Positions 6,888 through 13,856 of a DNA stretch of 14,942 nt are shown piece after piece. Source of the stretch: Burkholderia sp. Its GTDB lineage: Bacteria > Pseudomonadota > Gammaproteobacteria > Burkholderiales > Burkholderiaceae. The notes under the pieces are model-generated. The model saw only the letters and a program-made list of their open reading frames with translations, had not been told where the DNA came from and did no database searches. The position numbers and the translations under genes were made by a program. Position 1 is the stretch's first letter, and each line of letters starts with the position of its first letter. The DNA is taken from contig JAQGMD010000487.1 of the NCBI GenBank assembly GCA_028292565.1, positions 1 through 14,942 on the forward strand, given 5' to 3'.

Positions 6888-6922
6888 AGCCCGTGCGTTC
6901 CCATACGGACGGGCTTGTTTTT
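6888..6922 (+). terminator. Intrinsic terminator after the GYD gene
   Basis: AGCCCGT (6888-6894) pairs perfectly with ACGGGCT (6909-6915), and is followed by TGTTTTT (6916-6922). It lies 25 nt past the GYD stop on the same strand. The preserved terminator suggests the unit was recently a working transcription unit. Confidence 0.75.
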
Positions 6923-7116
6923 GTATCCTGGGTCCTCTCCGCCAGCGTAACTTCCGGTATCTCACTCCGCGCGCTCCGAGGCCGCCGTCGACGGCTTTGC
7001 GCCATCAATGGTATAAAGTTGTTGCCTGCTTTCAAAAAGGTTCCCGAACCTTCATTCGACGCCGGTGTGCTGGCGCATCCGTCGATGCAATAATCAATCG
7101 CCGCGAAAGGTTTCAG

Positions 7117-8289
7117 ATGGTCGAACTCTCCAATCGCATTCGCCTGGCTCGCCCATTGGCGACGACGGCGCTGCATGGCCGTGTTGAGCAGCTCAAGTCA
7201 CGCGGACAGAAGATTATTGATCTGTCAATCGCTCTGTCCAATCATCCGGCGCCTGCCGCGGTTCTGGAACGCACCACTGAAGGGCTGCGCACCGTGTGCC
7301 AGCCATATACTTCCGTAGTCGGCGCGGAGCATCTGCGTAACCGACTGATGGAAAAGGTGCGAGCCGAAAATAATATCGATGCGCAGCCCGATGAAATCAT
7401 CGTCACCAATGGCGCTAAGCAGGCGGTCTACGAAGCGCTCTACGTGCTTACCGATCCGGGCGATGAAGTCATCATCTTCCGTCCTTACTGGCCGGCCTAC
7501 ATGGCCGTGGCCGAGTTACTCGGATTGCGGCCGATCCTGGTGGACCTGCCCGATCAAATCACTGCTTCGACTCTCGCGGCGCTGCCTCGCGCAAAAGTCC
7601 TCATCATCAATAGTCCGCACAATCCGACGGGAAGGGTATTTTCCGCCGCTGAGATGGCATGCCTCGTCGACTGGGTCGCTTCATCGGGCAGCTACGTCAT
7701 TTGCGATGAGAGCTACGAGAAACTGATTTTCGAAGGCGAACATATCAGCTTTGCTTCACGCTGCGACTGGCGTGAGCGGGGTGTTGTATCGATATTCTCC
7801 GCATCACAGAGTTACGCGATGATGGGTTGGCGAGTGGGTTTCGCGGTCGCTCCTGCGCCGGTCGTTCGCGCGATGGAGACGTTGCAGGGGCCGATCACCG
7901 CCGCTGCCTCTGCGCTGACGCAAATCGCCGCCGAAGCCGCGTTCTCTTCCGGCGACCCAACGGCGATGCTCGAGGATTACCGGATGCGCAGGAAAATCGC
8001 GATGGACTCACTCATGAATGTCAGCTGGCTCAAAATGCGCAGCCCGGAATCAGGACCCTACCTGTGGGGCGATATCTCCGCCCTGACGACCGACACCGTG
8101 GCCTTCGCGGAGCAATTGCTCGAACAGGAAAAAATCGCGGTCATGCCGGGAGAGGCGCTGGGTGTCGCAGGATATATCCGTCTCAGTTTCATTTCGGACG
8201 ACGCGGACACTTTGCGGGAGGGCGTGAATGGCATCATCCGCTTCGGCGATCGTTACGCTGCAGGGCAGAGAGATCGACGACAATGCTGA
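7117..8289 (+). CDS. Class I/II aminotransferase homologue lacking the PLP lysine
   Basis: A 390-residue fold-type I protein of the aspartate aminotransferase group. Most cofactor motifs are intact: TNGAKQAVYEAL (97-108), PYWPAY (W125), NSPHNPTG (N165, N169), CDESY (D197, Y200), GWRVGF (R239) and the carboxylate-binding YIRLSF (R355). The Schiff-base lysine of the S-x-S-K-x-Y-A-M-x-G-W-R motif is Gln here: SASQSYAMMGWR, Q231, codon CAG 7807-7809. The usual substrate loop GEPDF near residue 40 is also changed (IDLSIALSNHPAP). A normal transaminase reaction is therefore not expected. The frame is intact, with start 7117 supported by GAAAGG 6 nt upstream; it is open back to 6997 without a better start. 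The kinase gene follows by 22 nt, suggesting cotranscription. Confidence 0.87.
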   Translation: MVELSNRIRLARPLATTALHGRVEQLKSRGQKIIDLSIALSNHPAPAAVLERTTEGLRTVCQPYTSVVGAEHLRNRLMEKVRAENNIDAQPDEIIVTNGAKQAVYEALYVLTDPGDEVIIFRPYWPAYMAVAELLGLRPILVDLPDQITASTLAALPRAKVLIINSPHNPTGRVFSAAEMACLVDWVASSGSYVICDESYEKLIFEGEHISFASRCDWRERGVVSIFSASQSYAMMGWRVGFAVAPAPVVRAMETLQGPITAAASALTQIAAEAAFSSGDPTAMLEDYRMRRKIAMDSLMNVSWLKMRSPESGPYLWGDISALTTDTVAFAEQLLEQEKIAVMPGEALGVAGYIRLSFISDDADTLREGVNGIIRFGDRYAAGQRDRRQC

Positions 8290-8311
8290 AACTCCGCCAT
8301 AGCTGATAAAA

Positions 8312-10534
8312 ATGCCGATAAGTTTTTTCAAGTTGAACAGCTTGCGCAGTCGTTTGATGCTGGTGGTCGCACTGGCGATTGCGCCCTCCGTTCTGCTGAC
8401 CGTCTATAACGGCTGGCGGGAGCGTCAGCAAGCGATCACGAGCGCGGAAGAAAACCTGCAACGGCTGACCAGCCTGGCCGCCGCCAACGAAGCGCAATCG
8501 ATTAAAAGCGCGCGACAGATCCTGAGCGACCTGTCCGATGTTCCCGACCTGCTGGGCGACACGGACAAATGCGAAGCATTGCTGCGGGCCGTATTGAACA
8601 AGAATCCGGACTACGCCAACTTCGGCCTGATACAACTGAATGGTGACGTCACATGCAGTGCGGTCCCATCGCCGACACCGGTCAACCTGAGTGACCGCGC
8701 GCACTTCAAGATGGCGGTCTCCGAGCGCCGCTTCATCGCCGGCAATTATGTGTTTGGCCGCGTGATTCAGAAGCATACGATCAATCTCACCTATCCGGTT
8801 ATCGACGAGGACGGCGAGGTCGTCGCGGTTGTGTTCTCGGCGCTCGACCTGGCGGCGCTGGACAAATTTGTCAGTGACATCAATCTTCCTTCCGGATCGA
8901 TCCTGGTCACCGCCGATGGCGCGGGGACTATCATTTCCAGGCGTCCGGACCCGGAGAAATGGTTCGGCTTCGGTATTTCTTCGGACTTGCGGCAGGCCAT
9001 GTCCAGGGAGCAGCGTAGCCCGCTGTTATTGGACGGCCCGGACGGCATCGAACGCCTGCACACGTTTGCCCGCGTCGGCACACCGGACATCTCCGATTTC
9101 ACAGTCACCATTGGCATACCGAAGGAGGCGATTGTCGCGCCGGCCCTGCGGGACCAGGTCATGGCGCTGTTGGCCCTCGCCGCGACCATGATCCTGGCGC
9201 TCCTCGCTACCTGGTTCGTCGGTGACTACATGATCGTGCGTCGGATGAAGGCACTGGTCGCCACTGCCGATAAAATCGCGGCCGGGAATTTTGCCGCCCG
9301 CAGCGGCATTGGATATGGAAGTGAGGAAATCAGTTACCTTGCGCGTGCACTGGATGACATGGCACAGTCGTTGCAGCGCAAGCAGGCCGAGCGTGACAAG
9401 GCTGAACAGGATTTACGCGCGGCAGACCAGCGCAAGGACGAGTTTCTCGCCATGCTGGCGCATGAGTTGCGCAATCCGCTGGCGCCGATCAGCGCCGCTG
9501 CGCAATTGCTTAAACTCGTGCAACTGGATGAGGCACGCGTAAAACAGACGAGCGACATCATCGCGCGCCAGGTCGACCACATGACCAGCCTGGTCGATGA
9601 CCTGCTTGACGTGTCACGCGTCACCAGGGGACTGGTAACGCTCGACTTGAAGCCGCTCGATCTCAACCCGCTCGTATCGGATGCGGTGGAACAGGTCAGC
9701 CCGCTGATCAAGACACGGCGACACCAGCTGACGGTCGAACTGCCTGAGGACTCCGCGCTGGTGGCGGGCGACCAGAAACGCCTGGTACAGGTGATCGCGA
9801 ACCTGCTGAACAATTCCGCCAAGTACACGCCCGAGGGCGGCAATATCGTGCTGAGTGTCGAAGTACTGAAGGATCATGTAGCGCTCAGTGTGAACGATGA
9901 CGGAATCGGCATGGAACCGGAACTGGTATCGAGGGTCTTCGAACTGTTCGCCCAGGCGGAAAGAACGTCCGACCGCTCACAGGGAGGCCTTGGCCTTGGT
10001 CTTGCGCTGGTTCGGAGCCTTGTGGGGCTGCATGGCGGCAGCGTGCAGGCATACAGTAAGGGTACTGGCAAGGGCAGCACATTTTCCATCCGCCTGCCTC
10101 GCTTGTGCGAACGGCGCGCGGAACCAAGAGTACAGGCGGAGATTCCATTGGTTGCCACCCCGGCCGGCATGATGCGCATGATCGTGGTCGACGACAATGC
10201 CGACGCCGCTCATACGCTGGCAATGTTTTTGGAAGCCGAAGGACACGAAGTCGCGGTCGAATACGAAGCGACCGGCGCTCTCGCTCGCGCCCGTGCGATT
10301 GCCCCTCGCGTGTGCCTGCTCGATATTGGCCTGCCTGATATTGACGGCAACGAACTGGCACGCCGCCTGAGGGCGATGCCCGAAACCGCGAAGGCAGTGC
10401 TGATCGCGGTCACCGGGTATGGGCGGGAGCAGGACAAGAAGGATGCCATGGCTGCCGGCTTTGATTACCACTTTGTGAAGCCGGTTGATACGTCGAAGCT
10501 TGCGGCTTTGCTTGCGCAGATTAGCGTGCGGTAG
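8312..10534 (+). CDS. Membrane hybrid sensor histidine kinase with C-terminal receiver
   Basis: A 740-residue protein. Two membrane helices (about 15-31 and 283-304) flank a periplasmic sensor domain of Cache type ([16 protein letters not shown] at 98-113; [13 protein letters not shown] at 124-136). A HAMP linker follows (about 304-356), then HisKA with H384 in [11 protein letters not shown] and HATPase with N-box (N500, N501), DDGIGM (529-534) and [10 protein letters not shown] (558-567). The C-terminal receiver has acidic pocket D627/D628, phospho-acceptor D671 (LLDIGLP), T701 and K723 (FVKP). All catalytic residues are present, so both autokinase and receiver look active. There is no output domain or Hpt domain, and no partner regulator in the window, so signal and target are unknown. 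Cache sensors usually bind small metabolites such as amino or carboxylic acids. It probably shares a transcript with the aminotransferase homologue. Confidence 0.92.
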   Translation: MPISFFKLNSLRSRLMLVVALAIAPSVLLTVYNGWRERQQAITSAEENLQRLTSLAAANEAQSIKSARQILSDLSDVPDLLGDTDKCEALLRAVLNKNPDYANFGLIQLNGDVTCSAVPSPTPVNLSDRAHFKMAVSERRFIAGNYVFGRVIQKHTINLTYPVIDEDGEVVAVVFSALDLAALDKFVSDINLPSGSILVTADGAGTIISRRPDPEKWFGFGISSDLRQAMSREQRSPLLLDGPDGIERLHTFARVGTPDISDFTVTIGIPKEAIVAPALRDQVMALLALAATMILALLATWFVGDYMIVRRMKALVATADKIAAGNFAARSGIGYGSEEISYLARALDDMAQSLQRKQAERDKAEQDLRAADQRKDEFLAMLAHELRNPLAPISAAAQLLKLVQLDEARVKQTSDIIARQVDHMTSLVDDLLDVSRVTRGLVTLDLKPLDLNPLVSDAVEQVSPLIKTRRHQLTVELPEDSALVAGDQKRLVQVIANLLNNSAKYTPEGGNIVLSVEVLKDHVALSVNDDGIGMEPELVSRVFELFAQAERTSDRSQGGLGLGLALVRSLVGLHGGSVQAYSKGTGKGSTFSIRLPRLCERRAEPRVQAEIPLVATPAGMMRMIVVDDNADAAHTLAMFLEAEGHEVAVEYEATGALARARAIAPRVCLLDIGLPDIDGNELARRLRAMPETAKAVLIAVTGYGREQDKKDAMAAGFDYHFVKPVDTSKLAALLAQISVR

Positions 10535-10546
10535 GGTTGCTGAGAG

Positions 10547-10583
10547 TGTAGGGTGGGATCTGCGGCGAGCGCCAATCCCAACC
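10547..10583. repeat. REP-like element with GTAGGG head (TGGGATCTGCG type, copy 2)
   Basis: GTGTAGGGTGGGATCTGCG opens the element and GCCAATCCCAACC closes it. GGGTGGGAT (10551-10559) pairs with ATCCCAACC (10575-10583) with one mismatch. It lies 12 nt past the kinase stop, in the 106-nt gap between convergent kinase and thioredoxin genes, where it could act as a transcript end structure although no T-tract follows. Confidence 0.6.
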
Positions 10584-10640
10584 TGCTTCAACCAGCGCTG
10601 AGACTCCTCGCAGTGTCCAATGCACTCCCTGCAACGGGAT

Positions 10641-10973
10641 TCAGGGACCCGCGTCAATCCCATTAAGCGCATCCCGAATCTCTTCCGCATCATCCGGCCG
10701 CACAAGTCGCGCCGTCTCCTTGCCATCGCTAAGAAAAATCAACGTCGGCCACAGCTTCACCCTGTACGAGCGCCCCAGCGGTCGACCCCGACCATCTTCG
10801 ATCTTGATATGGCGTACAGCCGGATGGCCGGCAAAGGCCCTTGCAATATGTGGTTGAGCGGCCTGGCAGAATCCGCACCATGGCGCGCCAAACTCGATAA
10901 CCGTTGGTCCTTCGAGTGTATCGACCTCTGGGCGCGCTGGCTCATGCGCCGCATATTTGTCATTCATCGTCAT
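10641..10973 (-). CDS. Thioredoxin-family protein (CGFC active site)
   Basis: A 110-residue single-domain thioredoxin fold. The active site is APWCGFCQAA (about residues 30-39) in place of the classical WCGPC. The cis-proline appears in KLWPTLIFL (about 74-82), and RLVRPDDAEEIRDAL forms the last helix. There is no signal peptide, so it is cytosolic. The CGFC pair occurs in several thioredoxin-like proteins and usually changes redox potential relative to CGPC; the partner is unknown. The start could be ATG 10973 (AAGG 7 nt upstream) or ATG 10967 (AGGA 5 nt upstream), differing by two residues. The upstream 224 nt (10974-11197) carries a four-codon ORF with a very strong ribosome-binding site at 11079-11104. 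Confidence 0.87.
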   Translation of the reverse strand: MTMNDKYAAHEPARPEVDTLEGPTVIEFGAPWCGFCQAAQPHIARAFAGHPAVRHIKIEDGRGRPLGRSYRVKLWPTLIFLSDGKETARLVRPDDAEEIRDALNGIDAGP

Positions 10974-11078
10974 CCTGGAACCTTCTCATTCGCAGAAACG
11001 TTTTCCGCCAAGAACCGGCAAGCATCCGGTGTGGATGATTTAGCTTATCAGGGCAGCCAGCCCGGACGCCGAAAGACG

Positions 11079-11104
11079 CTAAAGTTCAGACATGTCTCCT
11101 CCTC
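11079..11104 (-). promoter_or_regulatory. Strong ribosome-binding site with four-codon ORF (MSEL) ahead of the thioredoxin gene
   Basis: On the minus strand GAGGAGGAGACATG (complement of 11091-11104) is followed by TCT GAA CTT TAG: an optimal Shine-Dalgarno with a start codon, but a stop after four codons. It lies about 105 nt before the thioredoxin start. GGAGGAGACA is the exact 10-nt complement of TGTCTCCTCC in both small RNAs of this window. It may be a leader minigene, a small-RNA target or sponge, or the remnant of a lost gene. Interpretation is open. Confidence 0.4.
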
Positions 11105-11197
11105 GTTATTACTGGGCGATCAGGCACCAGCGTGCGTTCTTATTATGCATGCTTATCGCCAACCCGGTCGCCGGCGCGGAGGAAGGACGGATTATGG

Positions 11198-11842
11198 TCA
11201 GATCAGACTCGTATCCGAGCGGATACCGGCAGTCACGGGCTCCGCGACGCCGACCTTGATCGAACCGTCAGAACGCTCGTAGGTTCCCATCAGGCATCCG
11301 CTTGCAATTGCCCGCTCCTGAATCGCTTCAAGAACCGCTTCACGGCCCGGCGTATCGGAGAATTCCGGTCCCGCGGCCAACGCGAACAATTGAAAGGCAT
11401 AACGATGCACGCCATGGCCCGGCGGCGGATCGGGCGGGAGCCAGCTCGCTTGCAAATAGGAATTGCGGCCCATCTTGAGCTCAGGCCCAGGGTGATCGGC
11501 AGGATTCAACGCACCTTCCGGAAGGGATCCATCCTGCGGCGCAATGTCCACTGCAATCGCATGGACCAGCGGTTGCGGAGTAGGGGCGTCGGCATCCTCG
11601 ACAATCAATACGAGGGTGGCGGTGCCGGCAGGAATCCCGATCCACTCCAGCGGCGGTGATGTGCCGCTGCCGTCGGCAGTGTACTGCGCAGGAATCGGCT
11701 CATGGTCATGGAAGGCGAGACTGGTCACCTCAATGGACGATGTGCCGGCGCGCAAGTCGATCAGGTTGAACGCTATCTTTTCCAGACCAGCGCGCTGGTT
11801 GCGCAGAGCATGGCCGACCGCATCGGGCAGTTTTTCGAGCAT
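11198..11842 (-). CDS. YbhB/YbcL family PEBP (Raf kinase inhibitor-like) protein
   Basis: A 214-residue phosphatidylethanolamine-binding protein. The anion pocket motifs are visible: SPPLEWIGIP (62-71), VEDADAPTPQPLVHAIAVDI (81-100, the DPDAP-like and WxxxxI regions) and GRNSYLQASWLPPDPPPGHGVHRYAFQLFAL (125-155, the G-x-x-x-Y-x-x-P-x-P-P-x-G-x-H core). Bacterial members are small cytosolic or periplasmic proteins of unclear function. About 35 residues precede the domain with no signal peptide, somewhat longer than usual. The frame is open to 12016, but ATG 11842 is chosen because GAGAGGA lies about 9 nt upstream and residues before it look non-coding. The 305 nt between this start and the divergent pseudogene (11843-12147) contain a GGCTTGCAAGCC palindrome near 12019-12030 and no supported gene. 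Confidence 0.85.
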   Translation of the reverse strand: MLEKLPDAVGHALRNQRAGLEKIAFNLIDLRAGTSSIEVTSLAFHDHEPIPAQYTADGSGTSPPLEWIGIPAGTATLVLIVEDADAPTPQPLVHAIAVDIAPQDGSLPEGALNPADHPGPELKMGRNSYLQASWLPPDPPPGHGVHRYAFQLFALAAGPEFSDTPGREAVLEAIQERAIASGCLMGTYERSDGSIKVGVAEPVTAGIRSDTSLI

Positions 11843-12147
11843 CGCAATTTTTCCTCTCCATTTCTTTGCGGGAGCATGTTGGACAGCAAACGCACGCCGA
11901 TGGTTTAACCTTATCGCGTGGGTAATTTTGTCGTGCAGGATGTAATTATGGGAGTCATACCGCTGACGAGCTTGGTGGGCGTTCAGGCACTCTACCCCCA
12001 TCCGAGGCAGGAGCACTTGGCTTGCAAGCCTGTGCCGTTCCGCAGGCGGACAGCATGCGCGCCGTTAATGCGGGTGCCCGCGGGGAACACATGGTCTGGA
12101 TATTGCTCAGCATATTTTTTTCATCGCAGCAGGAAGGGAAAATTTCC

Positions 12148-12700
12148 ATGCTTAAACCGGGTAAAGGCCAATACGCCGGAATGCTCGGGCGCGATGAGTT
12201 TCGGCTGCGATTCGTGCGCTCGTTCGGCAATCCAACCTACGACACGGTGAAAGACGCGCTCGACCAGGTCGAGGAAGTCGCATGGGCGCCTGGTATGCGC
12301 GGACGGCGGCAACCCCGATCCGACCACCACCTCTGGTAAAGATCCGGAGAAAGCGAAGGCGCTGGAACTGGAGGGGTGGTCCTATCCGAAGCATCTCGCC
12401 GGCCGGGTCTATGGTTTGGTGGTGCACGGCGATGTCGCGGGCATTGAAGGCACGCGCAGGGCATTATCCGACTGGCTGGACTGGATGGGACTGGTCGATG
12501 CCGGGCCGCTGTCCCGCATAGACCGCTATATCGGCTATTACGAATCCTACGCCGACAGCCATCGGACACTGGACCGCGACGTAGCGGTGCAGGAGGAAGT
12601 GCGAAACGCCGCGCGGGCGGTTCTTGAAGCGGTAAGTGAGTTGCGCGCAAACCGCTTGTCTAAACCGGATGCAGGATTGAAGCCGCCCCGGGCGAAATAG
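12148..12700 (+). pseudogene. Flavodoxin-family NAD(P)H/FMN oxidoreductase gene with internal deletion
   Basis: From ATG 12148 (GGAAGG upstream) the frame reads MLKPGKGQYAGMLGRDEFR... to VEEVAWA near 12288, then runs into unrelated codons and a stop at 12339. The +1-shifted frame, from about 12290 (LVCADGGNPDPTTTSGKDPEKAKALELEGWSYPKHLAGRVYGLVVHGDVAGIEG...), continues to TAG at 12700. Both halves match, from memory, the two ends of one flavodoxin/NADPH-dependent FMN reductase family of about 330 residues in Burkholderiales. The middle, which holds the flavin-binding core and the PVYWYQ-type segment before LVCADGG, is missing. The simplest reading is one deletion joining about 12286-12290 out of frame, giving a dead gene. 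The C-terminal half alone starts only at internal TTG/GTG codons. Confidence 0.72.
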
Positions 12701-12805
12701 ATTACTTCGCGGCCCGGCACACAACTTGCAAGGATGTCATTACATGAACGCCAGGCGCCGGCGATCACGAATCCTTCAACCATACTCGTCAGGAGAGGAA
12801 CATAG

Positions 12806-13033
12806 ATGGCACAAGACAAAATTGCGCTTGAGGCGGTAAATGCAGTGAGCAAGCTCATGCAGAAGATGCCGGACGATTACGCCAAGGCGGATGCCCTCAG
12901 CGTATTGATGATGACGAACTACAATTTGCTGCGTGACGTGGAGGGTGATGAGTTCGTACGCGCGTGGTTGCAGACAGCTCTGCAGGATCTCGACCGGAAT
13001 CCGCCGGTCCTCGGTCTGGGTAGACCGCACTGA
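12806..13033 (+). CDS. Small helical protein of unknown function
   Basis: A 75-residue acidic protein predicted to be almost all helical (KIALEAVNAVSKLMQKM, DALSVLMMTNYNLLRDV, FVRAWLQTALQDL), without signal peptide, cysteines or membrane segment. The start is well supported by GGAGAGGA about 5-7 nt before ATG 12806. Codon usage looks like the neighbours. I do not recognise a named family; it resembles small conserved hypothetical proteins of Burkholderiales. It stands alone, 105 nt after the broken flavodoxin gene and before a repeat-rich gap. Confidence 0.65.
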   Translation: MAQDKIALEAVNAVSKLMQKMPDDYAKADALSVLMMTNYNLLRDVEGDEFVRAWLQTALQDLDRNPPVLGLGRPH

Positions 13034-13053
13034 GGACGCACTGAATTTTCGAC

Positions 13054-13080
13054 GTCGGGCGCGCCGTGATGCGCCCCTAC
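13054..13080. repeat. Short REP-like hairpin with GTAGGG head on the minus strand
   Basis: GGGCGC (13057-13062) pairs with GCGCCC (13071-13076) around GCCGTGAT, followed by CTAC. The minus strand therefore reads GTAGGGGCGC..., the head shared with the other repeats. It lies 18 nt before a second, larger hairpin, making a tandem pair. Confidence 0.5.
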
Positions 13081-13094
13081 TTCGCTACAGGGAT

Positions 13095-13146
13095 GTAAGG
13101 GTTCGCCCCGCGCACCGGAAGTGCTGGTGCGCGGGGCGAACCCTAC
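13095..13146. repeat. REP-like hairpin, loop GGAAGTGCT (copy 2)
   Basis: A perfect 19-bp stem: 13098-13116 (AGGGTTCGCCCCGCGCACC) pairs with 13126-13144 around the 9-nt loop GGAAGTGCT. The loop and closing CGCACC/GGTG are identical to the hairpin at 3484-3533, while the outer stem is different and still fully paired. It lies between the small helical protein and small RNA copy A. No T-tract follows. Confidence 0.75.
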
Positions 13147-13174
13147 GCGGCCGAGGCCGCACTAATATGCAGTC

Positions 13175-13273
13175 GGACCGGGTGTACGTCCGGTCATTGG
13201 TAAATCGGTTGTCTCCTCCACCTCTCCACGAGGTGAATTAGCCCGCGGACCTTAAGGTCCGCGGGCTTTTTTT
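13175..13273 (+). ncRNA. Small RNA with anti-Shine-Dalgarno segment (copy A)
   Basis: Parts in order: hairpin GACCGG (13176-13181) / CCGGTC (13190-13195); single-stranded TTGTCTCCTCCA (13209-13220); hairpin CACCTC-TCCAC-GAGGTG (13220-13236, perfect stem); AATTAGCCCGC into a 12-bp terminator with TTAA loop and U-tract. Every part has a counterpart in copy B (3311-3420, minus strand), with conserved unpaired residues (UGUCUCCUCCA, UCC loop, UUAGCCCGC) but substituted, still paired stems. A -10-like TAATAT at 13163-13168 would start transcription near 13175, giving about 100 nt like copy B; no good -35 was seen. Likely action is pairing with GGAG-rich ribosome-binding sites or the ribosome itself, by analogy with anti-SD small RNAs; inferred. 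Confidence 0.72.
13240..13273 (+). terminator. Intrinsic terminator of small RNA copy A
   Basis: AGCCCGCGGACC (13240-13251) pairs perfectly with GGTCCGCGGGCT (13256-13267) around TTAA, followed by T to 13273. The stem is nearly self-symmetric but only the plus side has a T-tract. Confidence 0.9.
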
Positions 13274-13410
13274 CTCCGGGCGTCAGACGAGCAGGGTGCA
13301 CACGCCGCATGTATCCCTTACACGATGACGGTCAAAATCACCGGGCCGCATTTGATGTCGATCAGAAAGAATGGCCAGCGCAGGTAAGCCTGGGTTACCC
13401 TTGGCGTACC

Positions 13411-13812
13411 ATGCAAATTCATCCTATACGCCTCAATCCCGGGCAAGACCTGCGCGCCGCTATCGAGGCCGTACTCATCGAGCATGACATGCACGCCGCG
13501 TTCGTACTGCAGGGCATTGGCAGTCTTAGCGTCGCGCGGCTGCGGTTCGCCGGGATGGAGCAACCCGCCGAACTCCATGCCGACCTCGAGATGCTGACAC
13601 TTGGTGGCTCAGTCTCGCGCGATGGTGCGCATCTCCATATGGCCGTATCCGATGGGGAAGGGCGCGTATCAGGCGGCCACGTGGGATCGGGGTGCATCGT
13701 TCGCACTACGGTCGAGGTGCTGTTGGCGATACTGCCGGCGCATCGCTTCGGTCGCGAACTGGATGCGACTACAGGTTACGCTGAACTGGTGGTCCGGCCT
13801 CGACCGGAATAA
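13411..13812 (+). CDS. PPC/DUF296 domain protein
   Basis: A 133-residue single-domain protein matching the PPC (plants and prokaryotes conserved, DUF296) fold: LNPGQDLRAAIEAVL (8-22), AFVLQGIGSLSVARLRF (30-46), and the histidine cluster GAHLHMAVSDGEGRVSGGHV (about 72-91). In structures, HxH plus the later His (HLH...GGH) bind zinc. Prokaryotic members are stand-alone trimers often called DNA-binding, but a DNA-binding role is documented mainly for plant AT-hook fusions, and there is no AT-hook here. Start ATG 13411 is chosen because homology begins there; the frame is open to 13309 and the ribosome-binding site is poor, so an upstream start is possible. The flavoprotein gene follows by 44 nt and may be cotranscribed. 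Confidence 0.82.
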   Translation: MQIHPIRLNPGQDLRAAIEAVLIEHDMHAAFVLQGIGSLSVARLRFAGMEQPAELHADLEMLTLGGSVSRDGAHLHMAVSDGEGRVSGGHVGSGCIVRTTVEVLLAILPAHRFGRELDATTGYAELVVRPRPE

Positions 13813-13856
13813 AAAACATACCGCTGTGGAGCGCAGCAATAAGGGAGACCAAGGAA

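Noticed and set aside
9977..10726. 249-codon open frame on the minus strand across the kinase end and the thioredoxin gene
   Set aside because: Overlaps the receiver domain and the CGFC thioredoxin in another frame; composition is shadow-like.
11092..11259. 55-codon plus-strand ORF beginning MSPPRYYW with a signal-peptide-like FLLCMLIANPVAGAEEG
   Set aside because: No ribosome-binding site, overlaps the 3' end of the PEBP gene in antisense, and the C-terminal half is Arg-rich shadow sequence. The hydrophobic part is intriguing but not enough to call a gene.
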